Of a stretch of 64,000 nt of DNA, positions 24,410 through 33,162 are shown in pieces. The number at the start of each line of letters is the position of its first letter. The first letter of the stretch is position 1. The DNA comes from Chryseobacterium bernardetii (lineage in GTDB: Bacteria; Bacteroidota; Bacteroidia; Flavobacteriales; Weeksellaceae): assembly GCF_003815975.1 (NCBI RefSeq), contig NZ_CP033932.1:2647501-2711500 (forward strand), read 5' to 3'. The position numbers and the translations under genes were made by a program. The notes beneath the pieces are model-generated. The model was not told the origin of the DNA. It saw only the letters and a program-made list of their open reading frames with translations, and did no database searches.

Positions 24410-26821
24410 ATGGCGACAAACAGAGAAAATATATACATTCCATTGGAGGATGTAGAAAGCGAACACTGTGCATTAATCGTTGAAAAGGGATTGGCACAGG
24501 TAAAAGGCGTAGAAACCCATAAAGTAGAGCTGAACAACCGAAGGGCAGCGATTACAGTAGATAGCAATGAAACCGTAGGCGAGGCTGTTAAGGCAATTAA
24601 AGATTTAGGTTACGGAGTTCCTACGGTTAAAAGTGCTTTTCCGGTATTGGGCATGACCTGTGCATCCTGTGCGGGCAGTGCCGAAAGCATTGTGAAATAC
24701 CAACCGGGAGTAGTTAATGCTTCCGTGAACTTTGCAACGGGCAATCTTACCGTGGAATATCTGCCCAATATGACCGATGCCTCCACCCTGCAAAAAGCGG
24801 TTCAGGGAGTAGGTTACGACCTATTGATTGAAGACGAAACCAAGCAGCAGGAAACGCTCGAAGCCATCCACGAAAAGAAATTCCGAACCTTGAAAAACAA
24901 GACCATTTGGGCAATTATCCTTTCCCTGCCCGTGGTAATCATAGGAATGTTCTTTATGGATATGCCTTACGGCAATGAAATTATGTGGGCATTCTCTACA
25001 CCTGTTGTAGTGTGGTTGGGCAGGGATTTTTTTGTAAATGCGTGGAAACAAGCCCAGCACCGTTCTGCGAATATGGATACATTGGTAGCATTGAGTACAG
25101 GTATTGCATACCTTTTTAGTGTGTTCAATATGCTGTTTGCCGATTTTTGGCATCAAAGAGGTTTACACGCCCACGTTTATTTTGAAGCAGCAGCCGTCAT
25201 TATCGCATTCATTCTGTTAGGCAAATTATTAGAAGAAAAAGCCAAAGGCAATACTTCATCAGCCATTAAAAAGTTAATGGGCTTACAGCCTAAAACCGTT
25301 ATCGTAATACAAGCAGACGGAATGGAAAAACAAACCGCCATTGAAGATGTAAACGCAGGCGATATTATTCTTGTAAAATCAGGCGAAAAAATTGCAGTGG
25401 ACGGTATGGTTACTTCGGGCAGTTCTTACGTTGATGAAAGTATGTTGAGTGGCGAACCTGTACCTGTACTAAAAAAAGAAAACGAAAAGGTATTTGCGGG
25501 TACGATTAACCAAAAAGGAAGTTTTCAATTCCGAGCCGTTAAGGTAGGCAAAGAAACAATGCTTGCCCAAATCATCAAAATGGTACAAGATGCACAAGGC
25601 AGTAAAGCACCCGTACAAAAGTTGGTAGATAAGATTGCAGGGATTTTTGTGCCTGTTGTCATAGGAATTTCAATACTCACATTTGTTTTATGGTTGGTAT
25701 TGGGTGGCGATAACGGAGTTGTGCAGGGATTATTGGCGGCAGTTACGGTATTGGTTATTGCTTGTCCTTGTGCTTTGGGATTGGCTACACCTACGGCAAT
25801 TATGGTCGGAGTGGGCAAAGGTGCTGAAAAAGGCATTTTAATAAAAGATGCTGAAAGTTTGGAATTAGCCAAAAAAGTAGAAGCCATTATATTAGACAAA
25901 ACAGGAACGATTACAGAGGGCAGACCAGAGGTAACAGGTATTCAATGGCTCAACAATGACGATACCACCAAAGGCATTTTAGTAAGTATCGAAAAAAAAT
26001 CGGAACACCCATTAGCCGAAGCCGTAGTAAAGCATCTTGACGGAACGGTAAACACAGCTTTAACACAATTCGAGAGCATTACAGGTAAAGGAGCAAAAGC
26101 CGATTACAATAACGAAACCTATTTTGTAGGCAATAAAAAACTGTTGGCAGAAAACAATGTCAGTATTCCCGAACAATTACAACAACAAGCCGATGAATGG
26201 GGCTTACAGCCTAAAACCATTATTTGGTTTGCAGACAGTAAACAAGCACTTGCAGTAATAGCCATATCCGACAAAGTAAAAGAAACATCGGTACAGGCAA
26301 TCAAAGAAATGCAGGAAATGGGCATTGACCTGTATATGCTGACCGGAGATAATGAAGCTACCGCTAAAGCCATTGCGGAGCAGACAGGCATCAAGCATTA
26401 CAAAGCCGAAGTTTTGCCACAGCACAAAGCCGATTTTGTAAAAGAGTTACAGCGTAAAGGTAAAGTAGTTGCAATGGTTGGGGACGGTATCAATGACAGT
26501 ACAGCTTTGGCAACAGCCGATGTAAGTATAGCAATGGGAAAAGGTTCAGACATCGCAATGGACGTAGCCAAGATGACCATCATTTCGTCCGACCTGACCA
26601 AGATACCGCAGGCAATACGCTTGTCCAAACAGACCGCAGCCACCATCAAGCAAAACCTGTTCTGGGCGTTTATCTACAACGTAATCGGCATTCCGGTAGC
26701 GGCAGGCATCCTTTACCCTGTTAACGGCTTTCTGCTCAACCCGATGATTGCAGGTGCGGCAATGGCATTGAGCAGCGTGAGCGTGGTCAGTAACAGCCTG
26801 CGGTTGAAGTGGAAGAAATAA
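24410..26821 (+). CDS. copA: Cu(I)-exporting P1B ATPase CopA
   Basis: An 803-residue copper ATPase. Two N-terminal HMA-like domains are visible: the first (residues 5-72) has lost the CxxC motif (VESEHCALIV), the second (74-140) keeps GMTCASC. The transport site is IACPCALGLATPT (around 451), phosphorylation DKTGTITEG (around 494), hinge MVGDGINDSTALA. It moves Cu(I) from the cytoplasm to the periplasm. The ATG chosen gives MATNREN; a TTG start 27 bases earlier overlaps the -7 promoter box and is unlikely. Its DNA is richer in GC than that of the zinc-type genes, suggesting a different origin for this block. Confidence 0.93.
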   Translation: MATNRENIYIPLEDVESEHCALIVEKGLAQVKGVETHKVELNNRRAAITVDSNETVGEAVKAIKDLGYGVPTVKSAFPVLGMTCASCAGSAESIVKYQPGVVNASVNFATGNLTVEYLPNMTDASTLQKAVQGVGYDLLIEDETKQQETLEAIHEKKFRTLKNKTIWAIILSLPVVIIGMFFMDMPYGNEIMWAFSTPVVVWLGRDFFVNAWKQAQHRSANMDTLVALSTGIAYLFSVFNMLFADFWHQRGLHAHVYFEAAAVIIAFILLGKLLEEKAKGNTSSAIKKLMGLQPKTVIVIQADGMEKQTAIEDVNAGDIILVKSGEKIAVDGMVTSGSSYVDESMLSGEPVPVLKKENEKVFAGTINQKGSFQFRAVKVGKETMLAQIIKMVQDAQGSKAPVQKLVDKIAGIFVPVVIGISILTFVLWLVLGGDNGVVQGLLAAVTVLVIACPCALGLATPTAIMVGVGKGAEKGILIKDAESLELAKKVEAIILDKTGTITEGRPEVTGIQWLNNDDTTKGILVSIEKKSEHPLAEAVVKHLDGTVNTALTQFESITGKGAKADYNNETYFVGNKKLLAENNVSIPEQLQQQADEWGLQPKTIIWFADSKQALAVIAISDKVKETSVQAIKEMQEMGIDLYMLTGDNEATAKAIAEQTGIKHYKAEVLPQHKADFVKELQRKGKVVAMVGDGINDSTALATADVSIAMGKGSDIAMDVAKMTIISSDLTKIPQAIRLSKQTAATIKQNLFWAFIYNVIGIPVAAGILYPVNGFLLNPMIAGAAMALSSVSVVSNSLRLKWKK

Positions 26822-26824
26822 AAC

Positions 26825-26889
26825 AGTAAATCTCACAAATCAAACAATAAATAACGCAATAAAGGCGAACAGCATTATACTGAAATTTG
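26825..26889 (+). promoter_or_regulatory. copZ-like promoter with repeated activator element
   Basis: agtaaatctcacaaatcaaa (26825-26844) matches 19 of 20 bases of the element upstream of copA. The -7 box GAAATTTG (26882-26889) has one mismatch to consensus and the same spacing of 45 bases. The pair therefore defines a two-member copper regulon. Confidence 0.55.
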
Positions 26890-26922
26890 CAGTATTAAAT
26901 AACATTCTAAATTTTTAAAACA

Positions 26923-27144
26923 ATGGAAAATAAACAATTTCAATTCAAGACGAACATCAATTGTGGCGGTTGTATCGCATCTGTAAAGCCGCACTTGGAC
27001 AAGGCAGAGGGCATATGCCATTGGGAAGTGGACACGGCCAACAAGGACAAGGTACTTACAGTGAAGTCCGAGGGCATTACCGAGCAGGAAGTAATATCGA
27101 CCGTACAAAAGGCAGGCTTCAAAATAGAACCTTTGAATGCCTAA
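26923..27144 (+). CDS. copZ: CopZ-like heavy-metal-associated chaperone
   Basis: A 73-residue single HMA domain: a beta strand (QFKTNINCGGC, Cys C14 and C17), helix, two strands with KVLTVKSEGI, helix and AGFKIEPL. Such proteins carry Cu(I) in the cytoplasm and hand it to CopA. The motif NCGGC replaces the usual MxCxxC, a variant common in Bacteroidetes. It follows copA and shares with it a regulatory element, which supports the copper role. Confidence 0.85.
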   Translation: MENKQFQFKTNINCGGCIASVKPHLDKAEGICHWEVDTANKDKVLTVKSEGITEQEVISTVQKAGFKIEPLNA

Positions 27145-27337
27145 GCCAACTACATTTTGAAATGTCCTTTTTCCGACCGAATTTTCTGAAGGTTGGGTTG
27201 CTAAAAAAGGCATTTCATCAAATCCTGAAGAAAGAGGATGTCTTGTTGTGGTCGTAACATTGTTTGTTTGTATAGAGAAATTTTGCCTATATAGCAAAAA
27301 AAATTGTAAAAACAATATAAAAAACCAATCTTATTTG

Positions 27338-27345
27338 TAACTTTG
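27338..27345 (+). promoter_or_regulatory. -7 promoter element of Cys/Lys-rich exported protein
   Basis: TAACTTTG is a perfect match to TAnnTTTG and ends five bases before the TTG start codon of the next gene, so the message would have almost no leader. An inverted repeat (ttttgc at 27281, gcaaaa at 27294) lies about 45 bases upstream and could bind a regulator. Confidence 0.5.
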
Positions 27346-27350
27346 TTGAG

Positions 27351-27737
27351 TTGAAAAATTATAGAATACATATAGGCATTTTGACACTCTTCTGTCTGGT
27401 TTTCTTTATGATACCAAGTCAGAGCTATGCTTGTTCCAAAAATTCAACAAAGACCGAGCAGTCTTCCTGCTCAAAGGAGAAATCCAAAAAATCAGAACAT
27501 AAAAAAGGTTGCAAGGGCAAATCCTGTAAAAAATGCAAAAGTGACAAATGCGGGGGCGGCTGTTCACACAGCTCTTGCAGGTGCGGTGCTTCAACCACTT
27601 CCCTAAATGTCCCAACCATAATCGAATTAAAGGCAAAAAATCACTTAGCAGCAGCTAAAAAGCAAAAATTCGGTTTCAAAGAAGCCTACTATTCTTCGGG
27701 CTTTTTCTCCATTTGGCTACCGCCTAAAATAAGCTAA
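27351..27737 (+). CDS. exported Cys/Lys-rich protein, metal-binding-like
   Basis: A 128-residue protein starting at TTG; no in-frame ATG precedes the signal peptide. The signal is IGILTLFCLVFFMIPSQSYA, followed by a mature region with about 14 cysteines among lysines (KGCKGKSCKKCKSDKCGGGC, then CSHSSCRC). The C-terminal part has KKQKFGFKEAYYSSGFFSIWLPP, similar in style to the small protein preceding the CzcA-type pump. It is probably a periplasmic metal-binding protein. The mass of closely spaced cysteines resembles metallothionein, but I do not recognise a named family. Confidence 0.65.
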   Translation: MKNYRIHIGILTLFCLVFFMIPSQSYACSKNSTKTEQSSCSKEKSKKSEHKKGCKGKSCKKCKSDKCGGGCSHSSCRCGASTTSLNVPTIIELKAKNHLAAAKKQKFGFKEAYYSSGFFSIWLPPKIS

Positions 27738-27831
27738 AACTATGGCCTGATAGCCATAGGTGTGTCCTGTCAGAAGCTGTTCCGGCTTTTGCAAATCCCC
27801 TATTTATATCATTTACTTAAAATTTAAAACA

Positions 27832-27858
27832 GAAACGGGTTTATCAATCCCCCGTTTC
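27832..27858 (+). promoter_or_regulatory. leader hairpin before HMA-DUF3347 gene
   Basis: An 8-bp perfect stem (gaaacggg / cccgtttc, 11-base loop) lies 16 bases before the ATG. There is no T run, so it is not a simple terminator. It may be a leader structure or the stem of a weak terminator for the preceding gene. Confidence 0.4.
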
Positions 27859-27874
27859 TCAAAATGTAATTATT

Positions 27875-28750
27875 ATGAAATCATTATCAAAAATAGTGAT
27901 GGTAATCGCCGTGTTACTATCATCAATAAACGGCTTCGCACAAATCAAGAATGCGAAAACAGAAACCGTAAAGATTTACGGCAATTGTGGTATGTGCAAA
28001 ACCACCATCGAAAAAGCAGGTAACGTAAAAAAGGTAGCCAGTGTTGACTGGAACAAAGATACCAAGATGGCTACGCTCACCTATGACGGCGACAAAACAA
28101 ATCAGGATGAAATCCTGAAACGTATCGCTTTGGCTGGTTATGACAGTGAGAAGTTCCGTGCGCCGGATGACGTATATGCTAAACTGGCTGGTTGCTGCCA
28201 GTATGATAGACCAGTGAAGACGGTTGCCAAAAACAAGGAGGCGGGAATGGACATGAATGCCGGACATGGCAATCACGACCATAGCCAAATGGCAGCTAAC
28301 AAAGATGCAGCCCAAAACCAATCACAGCTAAAGGCTGTATTTGACAACTACTTTTCAGTGAAAGATGCTTTGATAAAAACCGATGCGGCGACCGCATCTG
28401 CCAAAGCCGCTGAATTGGCTGCATCCCTTAAAGCAGTCGATATGAATAAGCTATCGGCAGAGGAACATACGGCTTGGATGAAAGTGATGCAGGACTTGAC
28501 GGCCAATGCGGAAAGCATTTCAAAATCAAAAGATGTTGCAAAACAAAGAAGTGCTTTTGCGGCACTTTCGGAAAGCATCTACACACTTGCCAAAGTTTCT
28601 AAACAGGACACCCCCGTTTATTACCAGCACTGCCCTATGTACAATGGAGGTAAGGGAGCCAATTGGCTAAGTAAAGAGAATGCGGTTAAAAATCCATATT
28701 ACGGCTCACAGATGCTTACCTGCGGCAGTACCGTTGAAACCATTAAATAA
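27875..28750 (+). CDS. exported HMA-domain plus DUF3347 protein
   Basis: A 291-residue protein with a Sec signal peptide (IVMVIAVLLSSINGFAQ). Residues 30-95 form a heavy-metal-associated domain with CGMC (GNCGMCKTTI). A His/Met linker (MDMNAGHGNHDHSQM) follows, then a DUF3347 domain (about 150-285) ending YYQHCPMYNGGKGANWLS and NPYYGSQMLTCGS. DUF3347 resembles the C-terminal domain added to CusB adaptors in Bacteroidetes. The HCPM, GSxMxxCG residues look like a Cu(I) site. Probable role: periplasmic copper capture for the Cus system. It is co-directional with the neighbouring copper genes. Confidence 0.8.
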   Translation: MKSLSKIVMVIAVLLSSINGFAQIKNAKTETVKIYGNCGMCKTTIEKAGNVKKVASVDWNKDTKMATLTYDGDKTNQDEILKRIALAGYDSEKFRAPDDVYAKLAGCCQYDRPVKTVAKNKEAGMDMNAGHGNHDHSQMAANKDAAQNQSQLKAVFDNYFSVKDALIKTDAATASAKAAELAASLKAVDMNKLSAEEHTAWMKVMQDLTANAESISKSKDVAKQRSAFAALSESIYTLAKVSKQDTPVYYQHCPMYNGGKGANWLSKENAVKNPYYGSQMLTCGSTVETIK

Positions 28751-28764
28751 CAGGTCTGAAAGCT

Positions 28765-29070
28765 ATGGTACAGTACAATGACATGGTGCAGGCGCTTAAA
28801 GACCTAAGACAGCGTGGATACAGTATGGACTTTAGTCTGTTGCCGGACTGCCTGTACTGTGCGTCAAGGAGCCTGAAACTAAAACCGGAGGATTTTACGG
28901 TTACGGAAACCCATAGGTTTGAAAGCCTCGACAGCAGTCCTGATAACAATGCCGTGATTTATGCCATATCGTCCAATGATGGTAAGAATAAAGGCGTACT
29001 TGTGGATGCCTATGGTGCTTATGCCGAAGAAATGACCCATGAGATGGCAAAAAAATTAAGTGCAACATAA
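28765..29070 (+). CDS. small protein, paralogue of the one next to fur (PRPP-synthetase-like)
   Basis: A 101-residue acidic soluble protein of the same family as the gene at 13484: RQRGYSMDFSLL, then HRFESLDSSPDN, then KGVLVDAYGAYAEE. The name PRPP synthetase attached to this family in databases is not supported by any catalytic motif. It differs from the paralogue by an extra CLYC pair (CLYCASRSL), which could bind metal. It lies 18 bases before the CopB ATPase gene. Function unknown; two independent associations with metal-export genes are the only clue. Confidence 0.75.
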   Translation: MVQYNDMVQALKDLRQRGYSMDFSLLPDCLYCASRSLKLKPEDFTVTETHRFESLDSSPDNNAVIYAISSNDGKNKGVLVDAYGAYAEEMTHEMAKKLSAT

Positions 29071-29088
29071 CTTTTAAAACCCCTTATT

Positions 29089-31209
29089 ATGAAAAAATAC
29101 ACGTGTCCTATGCACCCACAGGTGCTAAAAGACGAACCGGGAAAATGCCCGCTCTGTGGCATGGCATTGGTTCCCGTTGGCGGTGCGTCAGCTTCTCATG
29201 AACACACATCAGGACATGGGCATTCCGGGCATTCTCAACATGGCCATGCTGACGAAAACTTTAATAAACATGAGGGGCATCATACAGGCGATTTCCTCAC
29301 ACGTTTTTGGATAAGCCTTGTCATTACAATCCCTATCCTGCTCCTGTCACACATGATACAGCAATGGTTGGGTTTCTCCCTTGCTTTCAATGGCGATAAA
29401 TATGTGCTGCTGGCATTGGGTACGGTGATTTATTGCTATGGAGGCTTACCGTTCCTAAAGGGAATGATTGGCGAGGTGAAAGCCAAAGCCATAGGGATGA
29501 TGACACTTGTTGCCATTGCCATATCCGTAGCCTATGTTTATTCCGTAGCCGTTGTATTTGGCTTGCAGGGTATGGACTTCTTTTGGGAACTGGCAACCCT
29601 AATTGACATCATGCTGTTAGGGCATTGGCTGGAAATGCGTTCCCAAATGGCTGCTTCACGGGCATTACAGTCATTGGTGGCTTTGCTGCCCAACGATGTT
29701 ACCGTGGAACGTGGCGGAGAAGCTGTAAAGATAAAGCTCGAAGACCTGCAAAGCGGTGAAACGGCTATCATAAAACCGGGAGAAAAAATTCCAGCCGATG
29801 GATTGGTACTGGAGGGGCTTTCGTATATCAACGAGAGTATGCTTACCGGAGAAAGTATTCCCGTGAAAAAGGAAAAGGACGGAAAGGTCATCGCAGGCTC
29901 TATCAATGGCGATGGTGCGCTGAAAGTTAAGGTAACAGCCGTTGGAAAAGACAGCTACCTGAACAGGGTTATCAATCTTGTGCAGGAGGCACAAGCTACT
30001 AAGTCCAATACGCAAAACCTTGCGGACAAAGTTGCCAAATGGCTCACCTTTATTGCCATTGCCGTTGGCATAGGCACATTTGCCTATTGGTATGCAAGCA
30101 GTGGAGATATTGCCTTTGCGCTTGAAAGAATGGTAACGGTAATGGTAACGGCCTGCCCGCACGCATTGGGCGTGGCTATCCCGTTGGTGGTCGCCATTTC
30201 CACAACGCTATCGGCGACCAATGGTCTGCTCATCCGCAACCGCACAGCATTTGAAACCACCCGAAAACTTTCCACTGTCATTTTTGATAAGACCGGAACG
30301 CTCACCAAAGGTTCCCATGCCGTAGAAAAGGTTATACCGTTAACAGACGAATATAATGCCGATGAGGTTATCCAGTATGCTGCCGCAGTACAGCAAAATT
30401 CGGAACACCATATCGCCAAAGGCATTATGGCTACATTGAAAGAAAAGAGCCTTGCCTTATGGAAGTCTGAAAACTTCAGCTATATGCAGGGCATAGGTGT
30501 TAAAGGTGTTGTGAACGGGAAAAATGTCGTAGCTGGCGGCCCGAATTATTTCACCGAAAACCACCTTTCCCTGCCTGAAATTCCAAACGAAATCAATCAG
30601 GAAGCAGAAACGGTCAACTTTGTCCTCATTGATGACCGGGTAATCGGCCTCATTACTTTGGCAGACAGCATCCGTGAGGGGTCGGCACAGGCGATTGAGG
30701 AACTCAAAAAAATGGGCATCAAGTCCTTTCTGCTCACCGGGGACAACGACAGGATTGCTGCTGCCGTAGCCGGAAAATTGGGTATGGACGGGTATTTGGC
30801 TAATGTGCTTCCGCACAACAAGCAGGAGAAAGTAAAGGAGTTTCAGGCAAAAGGCGAAATCGTAGCAATGACTGGTGATGGTGTAAATGATGCACCTGCA
30901 CTGGCACAGGCAGATGTGGGCATTGCCGTGGGTTCCGGTACGGACGTGGCTGCCGAAACAGCGGATATCATATTGGTAGACAGCGACCCGAGGGATGTGG
31001 TCAAACTGATTGACTTCGGCAAACTTACCTACAAAAAGATGGTACAGAACCTGATATGGGCGGTTGGCTACAACGTGGTGGCAATACCGCTTGCGGCAGG
31101 CGTACTCTATCCGAATTTTGTTTTAAGTCCCGCTATGGGTGCTGTGCTGATGAGTGTAAGCACCATTGTAGTGGCTATTAACGCAAGTTTTTTAAAAATC
31201 AAAAAATAA
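29089..31209 (+). CDS. copB: CopB-type copper P1B ATPase (CPH motif)
   Basis: A 706-residue P1B ATPase. It starts with a heavy-metal-binding domain (YTCPMHPQV, then GKCPLCGMAL), followed by a His-rich segment (about residues 40-65). The membrane motif is ACPHALGVAIPL (around 356), which is CPH instead of CPC and marks the CopB subgroup. DKTGT lies near 400 and GDGVNDAPAL near 600. CopB-type enzymes export copper, reported as Cu(II) or Cu(I)/Ag(I) depending on the protein. The high GC content of this gene contrasts with the defence genes downstream. Confidence 0.92.
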   Translation: MKKYTCPMHPQVLKDEPGKCPLCGMALVPVGGASASHEHTSGHGHSGHSQHGHADENFNKHEGHHTGDFLTRFWISLVITIPILLLSHMIQQWLGFSLAFNGDKYVLLALGTVIYCYGGLPFLKGMIGEVKAKAIGMMTLVAIAISVAYVYSVAVVFGLQGMDFFWELATLIDIMLLGHWLEMRSQMAASRALQSLVALLPNDVTVERGGEAVKIKLEDLQSGETAIIKPGEKIPADGLVLEGLSYINESMLTGESIPVKKEKDGKVIAGSINGDGALKVKVTAVGKDSYLNRVINLVQEAQATKSNTQNLADKVAKWLTFIAIAVGIGTFAYWYASSGDIAFALERMVTVMVTACPHALGVAIPLVVAISTTLSATNGLLIRNRTAFETTRKLSTVIFDKTGTLTKGSHAVEKVIPLTDEYNADEVIQYAAAVQQNSEHHIAKGIMATLKEKSLALWKSENFSYMQGIGVKGVVNGKNVVAGGPNYFTENHLSLPEIPNEINQEAETVNFVLIDDRVIGLITLADSIREGSAQAIEELKKMGIKSFLLTGDNDRIAAAVAGKLGMDGYLANVLPHNKQEKVKEFQAKGEIVAMTGDGVNDAPALAQADVGIAVGSGTDVAAETADIILVDSDPRDVVKLIDFGKLTYKKMVQNLIWAVGYNVVAIPLAAGVLYPNFVLSPAMGAVLMSVSTIVVAINASFLKIKK

Positions 31210-31215
31210 ATAAAA

Positions 31216-31854
31216 ATGAAAAATCTAACATTATCAATCATTGCTGTTATCATGGCATTTGTAACAGTATCATGCAATCAGGCATCCAACAAAAACGAGC
31301 AGTCTTCAAAAGATACTACTGTTGTATCACAAGAACATCCTGCTTCCCACTTAAAAGGGGATGACACTGCAACTACCCCCGACGTTAGCGGTACACCGAG
31401 CGGTCAGGATGCAGAAGCTAAAAACTTTTCTATTGCACCTATAGTTACCGATTATCTATCATTAAAGAATGCTCTTGTTTCGGACGATGACAAAGCTGCC
31501 GCCAGTGCAGGGAAAAAACTGTTAGCTACGTTGAACAAAATGGATATGAAATCCATTCCTGCCGATAAACACAAAAAGTACATGGACATAGCAGACGATG
31601 CAAAAGAGCATGCAGAACATATTGGCGAAAATGTTGGTAATATCCACCACCAGCGGGAACATTTAGCCTCACTTGGCGAAGATTTGAAAGACCTGATTGA
31701 TTTGTTCGGTACATCACAAACATTGTATCAAGACCATTGCCCAATGTTCAATGAAGGTAAGGGTGCTGTTTGGTTAAGCGAAACAAAGGAAATCAAAAAT
31801 CCTTACTACGGTTCAAAAATGATTAGCTGTGGTTCTGTAAAAAAGCAGTATTAA
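31216..31854 (+). CDS. DUF3347 lipoprotein of copper operon
   Basis: A 212-residue lipoprotein: signal ending FVTVSC (Cys at residue 20), a short polar linker with His and Thr, and one DUF3347 domain (about 75-210) ending LYQDHCPMFNEGKGAVWLS and NPYYGSKMISCGS. It has the same domain as the C-terminal part of the protein at 27875 but no HMA domain. It is probably anchored in the periplasm or on the outer membrane and binds copper with the HCPM and Cys residues. It lies 6 bases after copB and 15 before cusA. Confidence 0.82.
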   Translation: MKNLTLSIIAVIMAFVTVSCNQASNKNEQSSKDTTVVSQEHPASHLKGDDTATTPDVSGTPSGQDAEAKNFSIAPIVTDYLSLKNALVSDDDKAAASAGKKLLATLNKMDMKSIPADKHKKYMDIADDAKEHAEHIGENVGNIHHQREHLASLGEDLKDLIDLFGTSQTLYQDHCPMFNEGKGAVWLSETKEIKNPYYGSKMISCGSVKKQY

Positions 31855-31869
31855 AATGAAAAATAAATC

Positions 31870-33162
31870 ATGGTACAAAAAATAATAGAACTGTCCTTGA
31901 AAAACAGGTATATCGTGCTGCTTATAGCAGCCGGTTTACTTGTTTGGGGCATTTCAGCAGTTAAGAAAAATCCGATAGATGCAATTCCTGACCTAAGTGA
32001 AAACCAAGTAATAGTTTTCACTGAATGGATGGGACGCAGTCCACAGACTATCGAAGACCAAGTAACCTACCCTTTAGTAAGCAACTTACAGGGAATACCC
32101 AAAGTAAAGAACGTAAGAGGCACATCAATGTTCGGAATGAGTTTCGTGTATATCATCTTCGATGACGATGTTGATGTTTATTGGGCTCGTACACGAGTCA
32201 TGGAAAGACTTAATTATGCTCAAAGGCTATTGCCACAGGAGGTTGTACCAACGCTTGGTCCTGATGGGACAGGCGTTGGTCATATATACTGGTATCATTT
32301 GGATGCACCGCAGATGGAACTTGGAGAGCAGCGCGCATTGCAGGATTGGTATATCAAGTTAGCACTGCAAACTGTACCAGGTGTTGCAGAAGTAGCCTCC
32401 TTTGGAGGATATGAAAAACAATATCAGTTAGTCGTTGACCCCGTAAAGCTCCAGTATTACAATATCTCCCTTATGGATGTAATGAATAAAGTAAAAGCAA
32501 ACAACAATGATGTTGGTGGTCGCAAATTTGAAATGGCAGATATGGCTTACATTATACGAGGTTTGGGGTATATAAAGAATACTGCTGATATTGAAAAAAT
32601 TGCAGTAGGCAACTATAATGGCATTCCGGTAAGAGTAAAAGACATCGGAAGCGTACAAATGGGCGGAGATTTGCGGCTGGGTATATTTGACCAAAATGGA
32701 GAAGGAGAAGTTGTGGGAGGAATTGTAGTAATGCGCTATGGCGAAAATGCAGACCAAGTGATAAAAGCCGTTAAAGAAAAAATCAAAGATGTTGAAAAAG
32801 GTTTACCGGCTGGCGTAACATTAAAAACTTCTTATGACAGAAGTACATTAATCGAAGCAGCTATCGAAAATATCAAACATAAGCTCGCAGAGGAAATTAT
32901 TGCAGTCGCCTTTATTGTAATTCTTTTCCTGTTCCACTGGCGGAGTGCATTAAGTATCATTATTCAAATTCCAGTTACCGTTGCCATCAGTTTTATCATA
33001 TTGAACGCTTTTGGGTTATCATCCAATATTATGTCCCTTACCGGAATTGCGCTGGCAATCGGGGTAATTGTAGATAACGGAATTATAATGTCAGAGAACT
33101 CTTATAGAAATCTTTCCGTTTGGCAAAATGAGCGTAAACAAAAAACATCCGACCCATCATGA
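31870..33162 (+). CDS. cusA: CusA-type RND permease, N-terminal part (split gene)
   Basis: 430 residues forming the first part of a Cu/Ag RND pump: first TM, the motif KNPIDAIPDLSENQVIVFTE, porter domain, and TM2 to TM4 ending ALAIGVIVDNGIIMSENSYRN. It then stops after SVWQNERKQKTSDPS in the loop between TM4 and TM5. The remaining part starts in another frame 4 bases earlier (ATGA overlap). No conserved region is missing between the halves. Adding one base to the six-A run at 33140-33145 would restore a single frame, so this is either a one-base frameshift (real or sequencing error) or a coupled two-piece pump. Confidence 0.85.
   Translation: MVQKIIELSLKNRYIVLLIAAGLLVWGISAVKKNPIDAIPDLSENQVIVFTEWMGRSPQTIEDQVTYPLVSNLQGIPKVKNVRGTSMFGMSFVYIIFDDDVDVYWARTRVMERLNYAQRLLPQEVVPTLGPDGTGVGHIYWYHLDAPQMELGEQRALQDWYIKLALQTVPGVAEVASFGGYEKQYQLVVDPVKLQYYNISLMDVMNKVKANNNDVGGRKFEMADMAYIIRGLGYIKNTADIEKIAVGNYNGIPVRVKDIGSVQMGGDLRLGIFDQNGEGEVVGGIVVMRYGENADQVIKAVKEKIKDVEKGLPAGVTLKTSYDRSTLIEAAIENIKHKLAEEIIAVAFIVILFLFHWRSALSIIIQIPVTVAISFIILNAFGLSSNIMSLTGIALAIGVIVDNGIIMSENSYRNLSVWQNERKQKTSDPS

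Noticed and set aside
26961..27257. 98-residue open frame overlapping the CopZ-like gene
   Set aside because: It lies out of frame within a clear HMA gene and continues into non-coding DNA.
28765..29070. True phosphoribosylpyrophosphate synthetase
   Set aside because: About a third of the enzyme's length and no PRPP-loop or catalytic motif; the name is an inherited label.
29671..30162. 163-residue antisense open frame in copB
   Set aside because: Shadow of a GC-richer gene; ATPase motifs on the other strand are all intact.
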